Assembly: GCA_012033595.1 (NCBI GenBank)
Contig: JAAUQL010000027.1
Span: 1 to 57,611, forward strand
DNA: 57,611 nucleotides
Direction: 5' to 3'
DNA from: Cyclobacteriaceae bacterium
Lineage (GTDB): Bacteria > Bacteroidota > Bacteroidia > Cytophagales > Cyclobacteriaceae
Positions 49,701 to 57,416 of this stretch are shown here, piece by piece. Position 1 is the first letter of the stretch. Each line of letters opens with the position of its first letter. A program made the translations under genes and the position numbers. The notes under the pieces are model-generated. The model did no database searches and had not been told where the DNA came from. It was given only the letters and a program-made list of their open reading frames with translations.

Positions 49701-50204
49701 ATCTACCAATGGTGCGATTTGGCCATTTCGGGAGACACAATCATTTATCATGGTTCACAGGTAACGCTCGTTGCCAAACTTGCCGGGTCGCAGCATGCAA
49801 CCTACCATTGGTTCAATAGTTTCAAAGACCCGATACTCAATGACGACACCTTGGTGGTTTCAGATCCGGATTTTTACAGCGTTACAGCAACAGAAGATTT
49901 TTGCTATGGGCAAAAAACCATTCAGGTGGTCAATGTCACCGGGTTGGGAGAGGAGGTTCAGCACTTAATGCACATCTACCCAAACCCATCTACAGGTCAG
50001 TTCTCCTTACAATCAAAAGCGCTTTCGAATTTTAAGGAGTTGGAAATTACCGACCTTTCGGGACGGATTGTGAAAAAGTTAAACATGCCTTCGTCATTAG
50101 GCAATGAAATGCATATTGACCTCCAGGGATTGCCCAAAGGGGTTTATCTTTTGAATCTGGTTTCGCCCAGCCAGCAACAAGCATTCCGGTTGGTGAAGGA
50201 ATAA
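46797..50204 (+). CDS. Secreted protein with YD/RHS-like repeats and T9SS type A C-terminal domain
   Basis: This is a 1,135-residue exported protein. The signal peptide is MKQPQLFFLAFFCIAGQLHA from 46797. An in-frame ATG at 46770 would add nine residues. From about residue 120 to 900 the protein is made of irregular repeats like YDEYGNLIKNTI, YDANGNQLLIENYQYN, TYNANGDQLLQQT and TYAYNANGDVSVI. These resemble the YD repeats of RHS/teneurin shells, alternating with aromatic strands carrying ExxW. Residues about 905-1050 contain two Ig-like units (DTITAGNDPVAITAGL, DTIIYHGSQVTLVAKL). The last 80 residues form a type A sorting domain (MHIYPNPSTGQFSL, LEITDLSGRIVKKL, LPKGVYLLNL). No toxin or peptidase domain is seen, so it is not a typical RHS toxin. 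Function is unknown, perhaps as a surface beta-scaffold. Confidence 0.85.
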   Translation: MKQPQLFFLAFFCIAGQLHAQNIPNRMQQLASDRYAANRPDFAIMHDTFVIGKKDSLFSIAARHRANMKANIARNSGKNVLEMYENSRLASRHQTESYSNLRSSANDDNLLYEVLFQKYADGGFENVSLSNLIYESDDAKYTYEQTIDKQGNILDTISLVFEKIDKETQILQEYKKYRRINGQLVLVNSQKGHFVDEMGISKYLKSYEGFVYNDVNGIYIGMEKWMEYKKEGQPTLEKEINYQSDGSISFGSSTTSEYDNEGNVIFYKYEMHNDNLMQWMTLALRESEYDEYGNLIKNTILEYDLSGSLENSFRFVGEYDANGNQLLIENYQYNEQEETWVIDYQIINTYNANGDQLLQQTIQYENGEIVVGDRYSYTYAANGNRLSFLIEEYDASAKKWRTRYANKETYNSSDLLVENIMVHFNADSSYQGGQRWIYEYNAAKQITMEEYAILDEGAFGNVDRFEFVYTNEQLTESYHKIWEGNTQNWENYLKSIYTYNDAITEIMESVWNETEDAYISYRQIINTGGKDDNDNDRIITQTKSYNGSAYVNTSLDTIAYFKQTTKPLYQRRYTWSESLLAYELQGYQQFSYLPDGKFASIEDYKRGKGGFIRRLEFDAKGREISDILLFTSDTDPDDGIAWNLEEWTTKAYDTKDNLILDQYYEVGYGYKIEYAFADPKSNKKTKTIYYETYSTEYEPWIAWTMVDLYETIYNNSGAILKHTMWNNTQGGERIQYEYSQSGKTIKYEFADTKDLLAEGGINWIIKNEETNTYNAANKILTNTIKEWSQSTSSLRNKTRTTYAYNANGDVSVIDFFIWGEGAWAAVSKELLGYNDSKLLSYQTKSFYDQNVWSLSDSTLYAYNDNFDLTTKTYYEYSQNQIQVGNRWIFGYKSSGFDDYCMLQISGDTITAGNDPVAITAGLQGDTDYEWRNQQGEVLGSANTLEVAASGYYLVSARNDACLVQDSIKIYQWCDLAISGDTIIYHGSQVTLVAKLAGSQHATYHWFNSFKDPILNDDTLVVSDPDFYSVTATEDFCYGQKTIQVVNVTGLGEEVQHLMHIYPNPSTGQFSLQSKALSNFKELEITDLSGRIVKKLNMPSSLGNEMHIDLQGLPKGVYLLNLVSPSQQQAFRLVKE

Positions 50205-50225
50205 TTCCACATTCTCAATCAAATA

Positions 50226-50269
50226 AAAGGTCTAATGCTCAACGAAAATATCGGCATTAGACCTTTTTT
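50226..50269. terminator. Bidirectional terminator between convergent genes
   Basis: AAAGGTCTAATGC (50226-50238) and GCATTAGACCTTT (50254-50266) form a perfect 13-bp stem with T/A-rich ends on both sides. It can serve the YD-repeat gene (plus) and the aguB gene (minus). Confidence 0.92.
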
Positions 50270-50280
50270 GCGGTTCCGGA

Positions 50281-51171
50281 TCAGTCGATATACCTCTTTG
50301 AGAGATCAGCAAAAGCTTCGACTCTTCTGTCGCGCAAAAAGGGCCAAATTCTGCGCACATTTTCCGAATGGCCGATATCCACATTTACTACATAATTTAC
50401 TTCGCGGTCATTTGGGGCTTTATACAGTATTTCGCCTTGAGGACCACTCACAAAACTATTGCCCCAGAAGGTAATACCATTGGTTTGGCCACTTGGATCT
50501 GCCTCATATCCCACCCGGTTTACCGCTACTACGGGCAAGCCATTTGCCACGGCGTGTCCCTGCTGAACGGTTTGCCAGGCATTGCGCTGGCGTTCTTTTT
50601 CCTCCGGCGAATCAGTGGATTCCCACCCAATGGCCGTGGGGTAGATTAGCATTTCCGCACCTGCCAGGGTCATCAATCTGGCAGCTTCCGGATACCACTG
50701 ATCCCAACAGACCAACACTCCCAGTTTGCCTACCGAAGTCTGAATGGGCAAAAAACCCAGGTCTCCGGGCGTGAAATAGAATTTTTCATAATAAGCCGGA
50801 TCGTCCGGAATGTGCATTTTTCGGTACTTTCCGGCTATGGAGCCATCTTTTTCGAACACTACGGCAGTATTGTGGTAAATACCCGGTGCACGTCTTTCGA
50901 ATAGGGAAGTTACCAATACGATCTTGTGTTTTTTAGCGATTTCACCATAAAAATTGGTTGATTTGCCGGGGATGGTTTCGGCCAGATCAAATACACAGGT
51001 GTCTTCTGTTTGGCAAAAATACAGGCTATTGTGTAATTCCTGCAAAATGACCAGCTGGGCACCATCTGCTGCACAACGGGCTATATTTTTGGCCAGCTTG
51101 TCCATGTTGGCATCAACATCTGTTACATTCGTCTGTTGTACCAGGCCGGTTTTTATATCTCTTTTTAGCAT
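50281..51171 (-). CDS. aguB: N-carbamoylputrescine amidase (nitrilase superfamily)
   Basis: This enzyme hydrolyses N-carbamoylputrescine to putrescine, carbon dioxide and ammonia in the cytoplasm, the last step of the agmatine route to polyamines. The 296-residue protein carries the nitrilase triad in order: Glu in LVILQELHNSLYFC, Lys in GKYRKMHIPDDP, Cys in LGVLVCWDQWYPEAARL. The HNSLYFCQTED and DPAYYEKFYFTPGD segments are typical of this subfamily. It lies 12 bp downstream of agmatine deiminase, whose product is its substrate, so pathway and gene order agree. The convergent terminator follows. Confidence 0.94.
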   Translation of the reverse strand: MLKRDIKTGLVQQTNVTDVDANMDKLAKNIARCAADGAQLVILQELHNSLYFCQTEDTCVFDLAETIPGKSTNFYGEIAKKHKIVLVTSLFERRAPGIYHNTAVVFEKDGSIAGKYRKMHIPDDPAYYEKFYFTPGDLGFLPIQTSVGKLGVLVCWDQWYPEAARLMTLAGAEMLIYPTAIGWESTDSPEEKERQRNAWQTVQQGHAVANGLPVVAVNRVGYEADPSGQTNGITFWGNSFVSGPQGEILYKAPNDREVNYVVNVDIGHSENVRRIWPFLRDRRVEAFADLSKRYID

Positions 51172-51183
51172 GTGGTTTCGGTT

Positions 51184-52215
51184 TTAGTTTACTACTCCAT
51201 TAGGATATTGCATGGTAACGCAATGCAGCGAACCATGCTGTTTGATCAGCGGGGAGCAATCTACGCCCACTATTTCCCTGTCGGGGAATGCCTTTTGTAA
51301 TTTTTTCAACGCCTGCGCATCAGTTTTTGTTTGGTAAGTAGGCACCAATACCGCTCCGTTGATGATCAGGAAATTGGCATAGGTAGCAGGCAGACGATGT
51401 CCTTCAAAATAAACAGCCTCGGCCATAGGTAAGGGGATTAATTCATAAGGAGCTCCATTGAGTTGCTTAAATGTCTTCAGTTCCGCTTCCATAGTGGCAA
51501 GGGCGGTAAAATGTTCGTCTTTTTCGTCTTCACATTTTACATACGCTATGCTGGAGGGAGAACAAAAACGCGCCAGCGTATCAATGTGGCTATCGGTATC
51601 GTCTCCTGCCAAATACCCGTTTTTTAACCAAAGCACTTGACTGAGTCCAAAGGTATCTTTAAGCATCTGCTCTATTTCATTTTTGTCCATCCACGAATTT
51701 CTGTTGACATTTAGCAGGCATTCTTCTGTAGTCAACATGGTTCCCTGTCCGTCACTTTCCATACTGCCCCCTTCCAAAGCATACTTTTTGAAGTTCCTTA
51801 GCGGAATACCTGAACGGAAGATACCCTGTTCGGCCAGGTGTCGCGTGATCTGGTTGTCATGGTTTGCCGCAAACTTCAGCCCCCAACCATTAAAAGTAAA
51901 ATCTAAAATTCGCGGCTCGCCACCCTCATAGATGGTAATACCGCCAAAATCCCGCGCCCATGTATCGTTGTGCCGTGTTGCCACATACCTGATGTTTTCC
52001 GGCCTGCATTGCGCCAATTTTGGCCTGACGGTGTCTGGGGTTTCACAGCACACGATGAGCCCTTGCCTTTTGCTTATTTCCAGGGCGATTTGCGCAAAGC
52101 ACCTTTCTACTTCATCGAGCATATTGGCCCAGTCGGTATGCGGGTCAGGCCAGGCAATTTGTACCGCACTTTGCTGTTCCCACTCCGCTGGATAAATGAT
52201 GGGTTTTTGAATCAT
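51184..52215 (-). CDS. aguA: Agmatine deiminase
   Basis: This enzyme converts agmatine to N-carbamoylputrescine and ammonia. The 343-residue protein is of the peptidylarginine-deiminase fold. Landmarks are AEWEQQSAVQIAWPDPHTDW at the start, NDTWARDFGGI, LEGGSMESDGQGTMLTTEEC, GDDTDSHIDTLARF with the catalytic histidine, and GSLHCVTMQYPNGV with the nucleophilic cysteine near the C-terminus. It sits 12 bp upstream of aguB on the same strand, so the two form an operon making putrescine. A possible -7 box lies 28 bp before its start. Confidence 0.95.
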   Translation of the reverse strand: MIQKPIIYPAEWEQQSAVQIAWPDPHTDWANMLDEVERCFAQIALEISKRQGLIVCCETPDTVRPKLAQCRPENIRYVATRHNDTWARDFGGITIYEGGEPRILDFTFNGWGLKFAANHDNQITRHLAEQGIFRSGIPLRNFKKYALEGGSMESDGQGTMLTTEECLLNVNRNSWMDKNEIEQMLKDTFGLSQVLWLKNGYLAGDDTDSHIDTLARFCSPSSIAYVKCEDEKDEHFTALATMEAELKTFKQLNGAPYELIPLPMAEAVYFEGHRLPATYANFLIINGAVLVPTYQTKTDAQALKKLQKAFPDREIVGVDCSPLIKQHGSLHCVTMQYPNGVVN

Positions 52216-52242
52216 AAAAGCATTTGTAGATCAATGACAACC

Positions 52243-52250
52243 CAAAAATA
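52243..52250 (-). promoter_or_regulatory. Possible -7 promoter box (TATTTTTG) for aguA-aguB
   Basis: On the minus strand TATTTTTG fits TAnnTTTG, 28 bp before the aguA start. The match is in an AT-rich setting and no -33 TTG is seen, so it is tentative. Confidence 0.35.
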
Positions 52251-52422
52251 GTAAATGCTTTTTGGGGTGAATGAGAATGCCTGCAAAGTTTTATCATCAA
52301 AATGATCAAAGAGATACACCAGAGGTCTGAGGCAGACATTTTTGATCCATTTAGCTTTTTTTAACCTTCGCTAAATTTGACTTTGTTTTTTATGATGTTT
52401 GCGCCACGGCTTCTTCAGTCTG

Positions 52423-53118
52423 CTATAATTCCCTGATTCTGATATTCCTGAAATAGATGGGTGCGCCAGCATGCTTGCCTTGAAATCCTATTCTGCCTTT
52501 TAGTGGCAGACTTGCTGGAGCTTTCGACAGCCAGGAGGGGGCTTCGGTGCCATTGGGGTTGTTTTTGGCGTCGGTAAATTTTGCCAGGTTTATTTCATTG
52601 ACCTGCTCGCCGTTGAGCAGCACATATATCATACTGTCTATCACCGTAATGGTATAGGCATTCCATTCGCCGGGTTTTTTTACTGCCGATTTACTGGCCG
52701 GTTGGCGGCCAAACAATGCCCCGCATTGCCAGCTCTTTGGGCTGTTGGCCCACTGCTCGCTGTAGTCGTCTGCTATCTGAATTTCAACCGAATTGGGTAT
52801 CCAATTATCCAGGTCAGAGCAATGCAGAACTACCCCACTATTGGTGCCTTCGGCATTTTTGAACTCCAAATCCAGGATGAAGTTTTCGTACTCTTTTGAT
52901 GTCCATAGAAACTGGTCTTCTGTAGCGGTGAAAATGCCATCTTCCACACTCCAGACCGTGTCAGGATATATGGCATTGGAAAGGTCTTCAGCAAACAGGG
53001 CTTGCCACTCTTTAGAATCGGGATGTGCTGTCAGCGGATACTCGGTTTTGGTTTGGCAGGAAAGTAGTCCGGTCAGGGCCAGAGAAAGAAAAATAAGGCA
53101 GGAAAGTGCAGTTTTCAT
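52423..53118 (-). CDS. DUF1080 (3-keto-disaccharide hydrolase-type) lipoprotein
   Basis: This is a 231-residue predicted lipoprotein: MKTALSCLIFLSLALTGLLS, then Cys21 of the lipobox LLSC. The mature part is a concanavalin-like jelly roll of the DUF1080 family: WQALFAEDLSNA, SVEDGIFTATEDQFLWT, YENFILDLEFKNAEGTNSGV, VVLHCSDLDNWIPNSVEIQI, KPGEWNAYTITVIDSMIYVL and the closing GRIGFQGKHAGAPIYFRNIR. Members act on 3-keto sugars or bind sugars. This one's substrate is unknown. The frame is open further upstream (to 53268), but the signal peptide and lipobox fix the start at 53118. A terminator for the DinB-like gene lies upstream of it. Confidence 0.9.
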   Translation of the reverse strand: MKTALSCLIFLSLALTGLLSCQTKTEYPLTAHPDSKEWQALFAEDLSNAIYPDTVWSVEDGIFTATEDQFLWTSKEYENFILDLEFKNAEGTNSGVVLHCSDLDNWIPNSVEIQIADDYSEQWANSPKSWQCGALFGRQPASKSAVKKPGEWNAYTITVIDSMIYVLLNGEQVNEINLAKFTDAKNNPNGTEAPSWLSKAPASLPLKGRIGFQGKHAGAPIYFRNIRIREL

Positions 53119-53270
53119 AATCGCAAATCGAAGGTTTAAAAATGAATAATTTTGGTATAAAGGTATTGTCTGACGAGGCCAAATCCAACGCTCTGAGGCC
53201 AAATTCACCGGGTTTTTTGCCATATTTTTTCTCGACAAGACATAACGCGGGAGATGGAGGTTCCTCATTT

Positions 53271-53305
53271 TGAAAAAAAAAGGCAGGATTTAATTTCCTG
53301 CCTTT
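53271..53305 (-). terminator. Rho-independent terminator after the DinB-like gene
   Basis: AAAGGCAGGA and TCCTGCCTTT (53279-53288 and 53296-53305) form a perfect 10-bp stem with a 7-nt loop. On the minus strand it is followed by a run of T residues. It lies 21 bp after the DinB-like stop. Confidence 0.9.
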
Positions 53306-53326
53306 CCACATAGTTCTGATGCTATT

Positions 53327-53845
53327 TTACTGTTCGCTCCATGGGGGCGCAATGCCATTTGCCCTGCTGTAGGCTATCAGTTGGCCAAGGTGCTCATCGG
53401 TGTGTGATAAGCCAATCAACACAGCGCTCATCGTGGTGTAATTCCCCGGAAAGGGAAATTCAATTGTATTGGCCAGGTCATCGTCTTTCACATTTTTAAT
53501 GGAAGAGACGATCAAATCGCCTGACTGCCTTACGGCCTTTACCAAATCTTCTTTGCTGATAAGGTCTTGCTCCAGTGTGGCCATATTCACCCCATCAGGC
53601 AAAGTGGCGCCCAGTTTGGTGGCGAAAAAATAGTTGGCTGAGATCACATGTTGCAGAACCCCGGCAAAGGAACGAACACCTGCTTGCGGTGCCCAATCGT
53701 ATTTGTCGGCTGGCATTGCCTCGGCAAGTTGCACGATTTTGTCGGTAGACCTTGAAATCATGTTGGTACTTTCATTTTGCAGTTGCCCCTGGGCCATTGC
53801 CGATACGCTTGCAAACAATGCAATGATAAGAATTGACTTTTTCAT
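53327..53845 (-). CDS. Exported DinB-family protein
   Basis: This is a 172-residue four-helix-bundle protein of the DinB/YfiT superfamily with a signal peptide (MKKSILIIALFASVSAMAQG). The likely metal-binding histidines are in VLQHVISANYFF and in LIGLSHTDEHLGQLIAYSR (HxxxH), a typical arrangement. DinB proteins act as thiol- or metal-dependent enzymes or remain uncharacterised. Export to the periplasm is a feature often seen in Bacteroidota versions. The frame is open back to 53962, but the signal peptide places the start at 53845. It is monocistronic, with its own terminator. Function is unknown. Confidence 0.88.
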   Translation of the reverse strand: MKKSILIIALFASVSAMAQGQLQNESTNMISRSTDKIVQLAEAMPADKYDWAPQAGVRSFAGVLQHVISANYFFATKLGATLPDGVNMATLEQDLISKEDLVKAVRQSGDLIVSSIKNVKDDDLANTIEFPFPGNYTTMSAVLIGLSHTDEHLGQLIAYSRANGIAPPWSEQ

Positions 53846-54232
53846 TTGACGGTTGGTTAGTTTGTGGATAATAATTGTGTGCCCAAATAACGGTAAAATT
53901 TTTGGAATTAGTTTTACCCATCGTTGTCCGCTCGAGGATATAGTGGCTTTTTTTCCGGGCATTTATTAGCCTTTTTTTCGGAGTTGCTACTTTTCCGAAA
54001 AAAAATCACCATGCTGTGCAATCGGTCTGTCATCTTGCATGGCGGGTTAATAGTCTAAAAAGCTCATACAAAAGTGTTAATGCCTCAAAAAATTGGAGGA
54101 AACTGCATTAGCCGCAGTTCCCCCAATTTTTATTGCTAAAGTTTAATTTATCCAGTATTCACTAAAAGTTTTTCTGCTATCAGCTTTGTTCCTTCCTGCT
54201 TGATGGTTTTCCATGTGGTGTATGGTTGCCAA
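53846..54232. other. Intergenic region holding a terminator
   Basis: This 387-bp stretch between the DinB-like and DUF4914 genes has no ORF I trust. It holds the hairpin at 54087-54134 and, presumably, the DinB promoter near 53860-53910, where I found no full TAnnTTTG match. The 98 bp between the hairpin and the DUF4914 stop show nothing recognisable. Confidence 0.5.
54087..54134. terminator. Rho-independent terminator after the DUF4914 gene
   Basis: AACTGC (54101-54106) pairs with GCAGTT (54114-54119). The stem extends outward, with a bulge and one mismatch, through GG/CC and AATTGG-CCAATT pairs to flanking A-runs and T-runs. It can act in both directions and lies about 100 bp beyond the DUF4914 stop. 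Confidence 0.75.
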
Positions 54233-56173
54233 TTAGCTCCCTTGCTCGTAGTCTTCCAGCTTATTAAATGAATATTCATACTGAAAGCTCATAGGGATGA
54301 TGTCGTTGTATTCTTCAATGCTGGCATTTGACAAACAAGCTTCGATAATCCGCTTACCGGTGCCCAAAAGATCTTCTTTCAAATATTTCTGCAATTCATT
54401 TCTAAAAAAATCTCTGAGCAAATCTGCTCCGGCATCGTATCCCTGTAAGCCCACTTCGGCTTGTGTGTAAACTTTCAGAAACCTGGATGGAATTTTTGAT
54501 CCTTCCAGGGTCAGGTAATTGAGTTCGTAACCCAGCAGTGGGCAACGGGCAGGTTGAAATTGATCATTCCTCAGTCGGGCAGCGCCTCTACGGGTCAGGT
54601 ATTCGCGCATGAGCAATTGCGGCTTAAAGCCCACTTTCCAAACCCCAATATTTTGATTGGGCACCAGGGTGAAGGTAGTACGCGGTGTGTCGATAATTTG
54701 CTTGAGCAGCATATTGGCATGGGGCACACGTTTGCCTGTAGCAAATGGCCAGTATGAACCAACACCTTCACTTTCCATGCCTCCGGTGCTTACGATACTC
54801 GGGTTGTTGTGGCCACGTGGAGCGACCAGTCTCCACAGCCACGCCAATGCGGGAGGCAAAACATGAAACAATCCGATAATACCATATGAGGGGTTTTCAT
54901 TCGAGCACACCGGCGTGCGTATCCCAAAACTTCTGATATCGACAGAAACAGGTCTGTTTACCACATTCGGCACAGATTTTCTCGGTATAATTACCCTGGG
55001 ATTGGGACACGATTTCCCGGGTTCATCCTGTATATGTTCCCAAATTAAGGCAGTGGCCCCCGGGGTGGTTTCGATATTTAAGAATAATAAAGGACTACTC
55101 GGGTTAATGGTGTTTTTTTCTAGCGTGGGGTCGTCACCATATTGTTTTACACTATCCACCCTCACAAACCAGGCATTTTCTGCGTCTATAATGCGGAGTT
55201 TGCCGTCTTTTTTCTGTACAGAAGGATGGCAAAACGCCATATCATCGGCTACAGCATTGAAGGAACAAAATCGAGGGATGGTGATAAAACGTTCTTCAGA
55301 GGTCATTAAATTACGGCCCAGAAGCACTCGGCCATCAGATTCCCTCAGTATGTGTTGGTGCATTTCACTCTTTCCGCCACCGCTGGCGCCTTCGTGCATA
55401 AAGGTCGTCAGGTTGTCATATGGACTGATGGATTGAACTGCCGAACAATGGGCAATGATCCAATCTTCCTTTTCGGCGTAGTTGAGCATTACGCCATAAA
55501 GACCTTTTTTGGCACTGGGTCCAGGATATAAATTGTATGAATAAAGTTCGTGAATGGTTTCTGTCCGGTTGTGCACCACCACCTGTTTACCGTTAAAATG
55601 CGTATGCCTGAACACTGGCGCCACAAATATTACAGATTTGAGTTTAGAATTTTGTTGAAGCTCATCTACGGACACCATTTCCTGTAGCATGGACAGACCC
55701 AAAGCAAAGAAAGCTGCATTGGCAGGAGCAATGGCAATACCCAGAGAGCCGATATTTTCCCTTCCGGCAAAATAGAAGAAAACAGCCAGGTCTTGTTGTT
55801 TCATCCAATCAAAGGTTTCTTCTTGCAATCCAGAAAACTCATTGCCGTATTTTTCGCTAAAACGTTTCTTATCTGTCGGGTTGCTATCGGCAATCACCAT
55901 GGTGTCAGGATCTCTGCGGCGCATATAAGCTTCTGTGTAATTTGCCGAAATACCGTTTTTAACTCGCTGAACGATCGCCTCGGTGTACATGCCTTTGCCC
56001 GGCACATCGTATTTCACTTCGAAGACGGCATGTTCCTTACCGTTGGTAGCTGCATCTGCTAATTCTTCGCTGGTATTGAAAACCGTGTAGCTTTTGCATT
56101 CATTCAACAGACTGATGATATTGTCAGGAACGATAATACCTTTGCCTTCTAAAACAGCCAATAAATTATTCAT
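54233..56173 (-). CDS. DUF4914-like protein with PEP-carboxykinase-type P-loop
   Basis: This is a 646-residue protein of uncertain function. The central segment FMHEGASGGGKSEMHQHI (residue about 270) is a kinase-1a-type P-loop like that of phosphoenolpyruvate carboxykinase, and later parts (FVRVDSVKQYGDDPTLEKN, LFLNIETTPGATALIWEH, NPRVIIPRKSVPNVVN, STGGMESEGVGSYWPFATG) look like the nucleotide/metal site of that superfamily. I recall this family as DUF4914, but could not check. The substrate is unknown. A GTP/ATP-dependent kinase or lyase is possible. It begins in an ATGA overlap with the HAD phosphatase gene, so the two are translated together and probably share a pathway. Confidence 0.75.
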   Translation of the reverse strand: MNNLLAVLEGKGIIVPDNIISLLNECKSYTVFNTSEELADAATNGKEHAVFEVKYDVPGKGMYTEAIVQRVKNGISANYTEAYMRRRDPDTMVIADSNPTDKKRFSEKYGNEFSGLQEETFDWMKQQDLAVFFYFAGRENIGSLGIAIAPANAAFFALGLSMLQEMVSVDELQQNSKLKSVIFVAPVFRHTHFNGKQVVVHNRTETIHELYSYNLYPGPSAKKGLYGVMLNYAEKEDWIIAHCSAVQSISPYDNLTTFMHEGASGGGKSEMHQHILRESDGRVLLGRNLMTSEERFITIPRFCSFNAVADDMAFCHPSVQKKDGKLRIIDAENAWFVRVDSVKQYGDDPTLEKNTINPSSPLLFLNIETTPGATALIWEHIQDEPGKSCPNPRVIIPRKSVPNVVNRPVSVDIRSFGIRTPVCSNENPSYGIIGLFHVLPPALAWLWRLVAPRGHNNPSIVSTGGMESEGVGSYWPFATGKRVPHANMLLKQIIDTPRTTFTLVPNQNIGVWKVGFKPQLLMREYLTRRGAARLRNDQFQPARCPLLGYELNYLTLEGSKIPSRFLKVYTQAEVGLQGYDAGADLLRDFFRNELQKYLKEDLLGTGKRIIEACLSNASIEEYNDIIPMSFQYEYSFNKLEDYEQGS

Positions 56174-56721
56174 ACTAGATTATGTTTTGTGATTATATAT
56201 TTGGAAGCTTCTAAAATATTGGGGCAAACGACAGTTTCTGCATCGATTTCGTGCTGATGCATGGTGCCATGCCCGGTCAATAGATATATTGGGAAAATAC
56301 CGGCATTTATGCCGCATTGTACGTCTGAGGGATGATCGCCAATGATGAATGACTTATTCAGGTCGATATCATGCTGTTCATTGGCTTTTTCTATAAATTG
56401 GGTTTTTGGCTTTTTGCATGCACAATCGTCTTCACTCTTGTGCGGACAGCTATACACCTCTTCGATATTGATGCCTTCCTTTTTTAGTGTTTCGACTATG
56501 TATTGGTTAACCACCGAAACTTCATCCTCAGTAGTTAAGCCTTTGCCAATACCCGATTGGTTGGTGATAATGAAAAAGCAAAAATGTGGTTGCAAAAGCG
56601 ATAATGCTTCGATCGTAAAAGGATAAAAACGTACTTCAGATATCTTTTTAATGTATCCTACATCATCAATCAACGTTCCGTCTCTGTCAATAAAAATAGC
56701 AGCTCGTTTTGGCATTGCCAT
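56170..56721 (-). CDS. HAD-superfamily phosphatase, GmhB-like (heptose/histidinol-phosphate type)
   Basis: This 183-residue HAD-IIIA phosphatase has motif I FIDRDGTLIDD (nucleophile Asp), motif II FFIITNQSG, motif III lysine in ACKKPKTQF, and motif IV IIGDHPSDVQCG. The CPHKSEDDCACKKP stretch with its cysteines is the zinc-binding loop of D-glycero-D-manno-heptose-1,7-bisphosphate phosphatase and its relatives. The exact substrate may differ. It might feed heptose into surface sugars, but no GmhA or HddA gene lies near. Two start codons are possible (MAMP...), and the first, at 56721, is used here. It overlaps the DUF4914 gene by ATGA. A -7 box lies 17 bp upstream, giving a very short leader. 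Confidence 0.88.
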   Translation of the reverse strand: MAMPKRAAIFIDRDGTLIDDVGYIKKISEVRFYPFTIEALSLLQPHFCFFIITNQSGIGKGLTTEDEVSVVNQYIVETLKKEGINIEEVYSCPHKSEDDCACKKPKTQFIEKANEQHDIDLNKSFIIGDHPSDVQCGINAGIFPIYLLTGHGTMHQHEIDAETVVCPNILEASKYIITKHNLV

Positions 56722-56737
56722 GGATTTATTTCAGAAG

Positions 56738-56745
56738 CAAAGATA
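56738..56745 (-). promoter_or_regulatory. -7 promoter box (TATCTTTG) for the HAD phosphatase gene
   Basis: On the minus strand TATCTTTG matches TAnnTTTG, 17 bp before the ATG at 56721. It implies a leader of about 10 nt. No TTG is found at -33. Confidence 0.5.
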
Positions 56746-56795
56746 TTGGATAAATGCTTAATATATGAAGTAATACTTAATTTATTATCCGGTTT

Positions 56796-57347
56796 TTAAT
56801 AATGCGGGGGTGACTGCACAAAGATAATTTCACTAATGCCATCATTGAGATTAATAGCATTAAATTGAGATTTGGCATTAAAATAAATATTGTCGCCGGG
56901 TTTCAGCACGAAGCTCTTTCCATCCAGATCGAATCGAAGTTCGCCGGAAAGCACATAAGAAAAAATCTGCCCGAAGGTGCTGCTGAAAAAACCATCGATG
57001 GCCGAAGCCTTAGAAAATCTAAGCAGATAGGTGTCCATTTGCTTGTTTGCATCGTGCTGCGAGAGCAGATAAAACATCGTTCCTGACTTATTTTGATCAA
57101 TAAATTTGATATCAGAACTATATACCACCGGATTGTTGGCCAGTGAATCGTTTTCACCAATCAGCTCACCAACCGTAGTATGCAGCTTTTCGGCGATGGT
57201 TTTAAGCGTAATAATTGAAGGAAATGATTTTGCTTTTTCGATTTGCGACAGCGCACTCGGACTAATTCCGACTTTTTCTGCCAATTCGGTGAGTTGCATG
57301 CTGAACTGCTCCCGTTTCTTCTTTATTCTTTCTCCAATTCTCTTCAT
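56796..57347 (-). CDS. XRE-family regulator with C-terminal cupin domain
   Basis: This 183-residue transcription factor is of the common HTH_3 plus cupin_2 type. Residues about 5-62 are the helix-turn-helix: RIKKKREQFSMQLTELAEKV, GISPSALSQIEKAKSFPSI and LKTIAEKLHTTVGELIG. Residues about 110-178 are a small-molecule-binding cupin: FGQIFSYVLSGELRFDLDGK, FVLKPGDNIYFNA and GISEIIFVQSPP. Such proteins usually repress a nearby operon and respond to a small ligand. Candidates here are the HAD/DUF4914 pair 75 bp downstream or its own gene. Ligand and operator are unknown. A -7 box lies 20 bp upstream. Confidence 0.92.
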   Translation of the reverse strand: MKRIGERIKKKREQFSMQLTELAEKVGISPSALSQIEKAKSFPSIITLKTIAEKLHTTVGELIGENDSLANNPVVYSSDIKFIDQNKSGTMFYLLSQHDANKQMDTYLLRFSKASAIDGFFSSTFGQIFSYVLSGELRFDLDGKSFVLKPGDNIYFNAKSQFNAINLNDGISEIIFVQSPPHY

Positions 57348-57366
57348 CCATTAAAAAATATAATAT

Positions 57367-57374
57367 CAAATATA
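57367..57374 (-). promoter_or_regulatory. -7 promoter box (TATATTTG) for the XRE-cupin gene
   Basis: On the minus strand TATATTTG matches TAnnTTTG, 20 bp before the ATG at 57347, so the leader is about 13 nt. The surrounding AT-rich TTAATTAATTTA sequence could be an autoregulatory operator, but I have no direct evidence. Confidence 0.45.
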
Positions 57375-57416
57375 AATTAATTAATAAATTCAGACCTCCG
57401 GACCTGACGTAATTGA

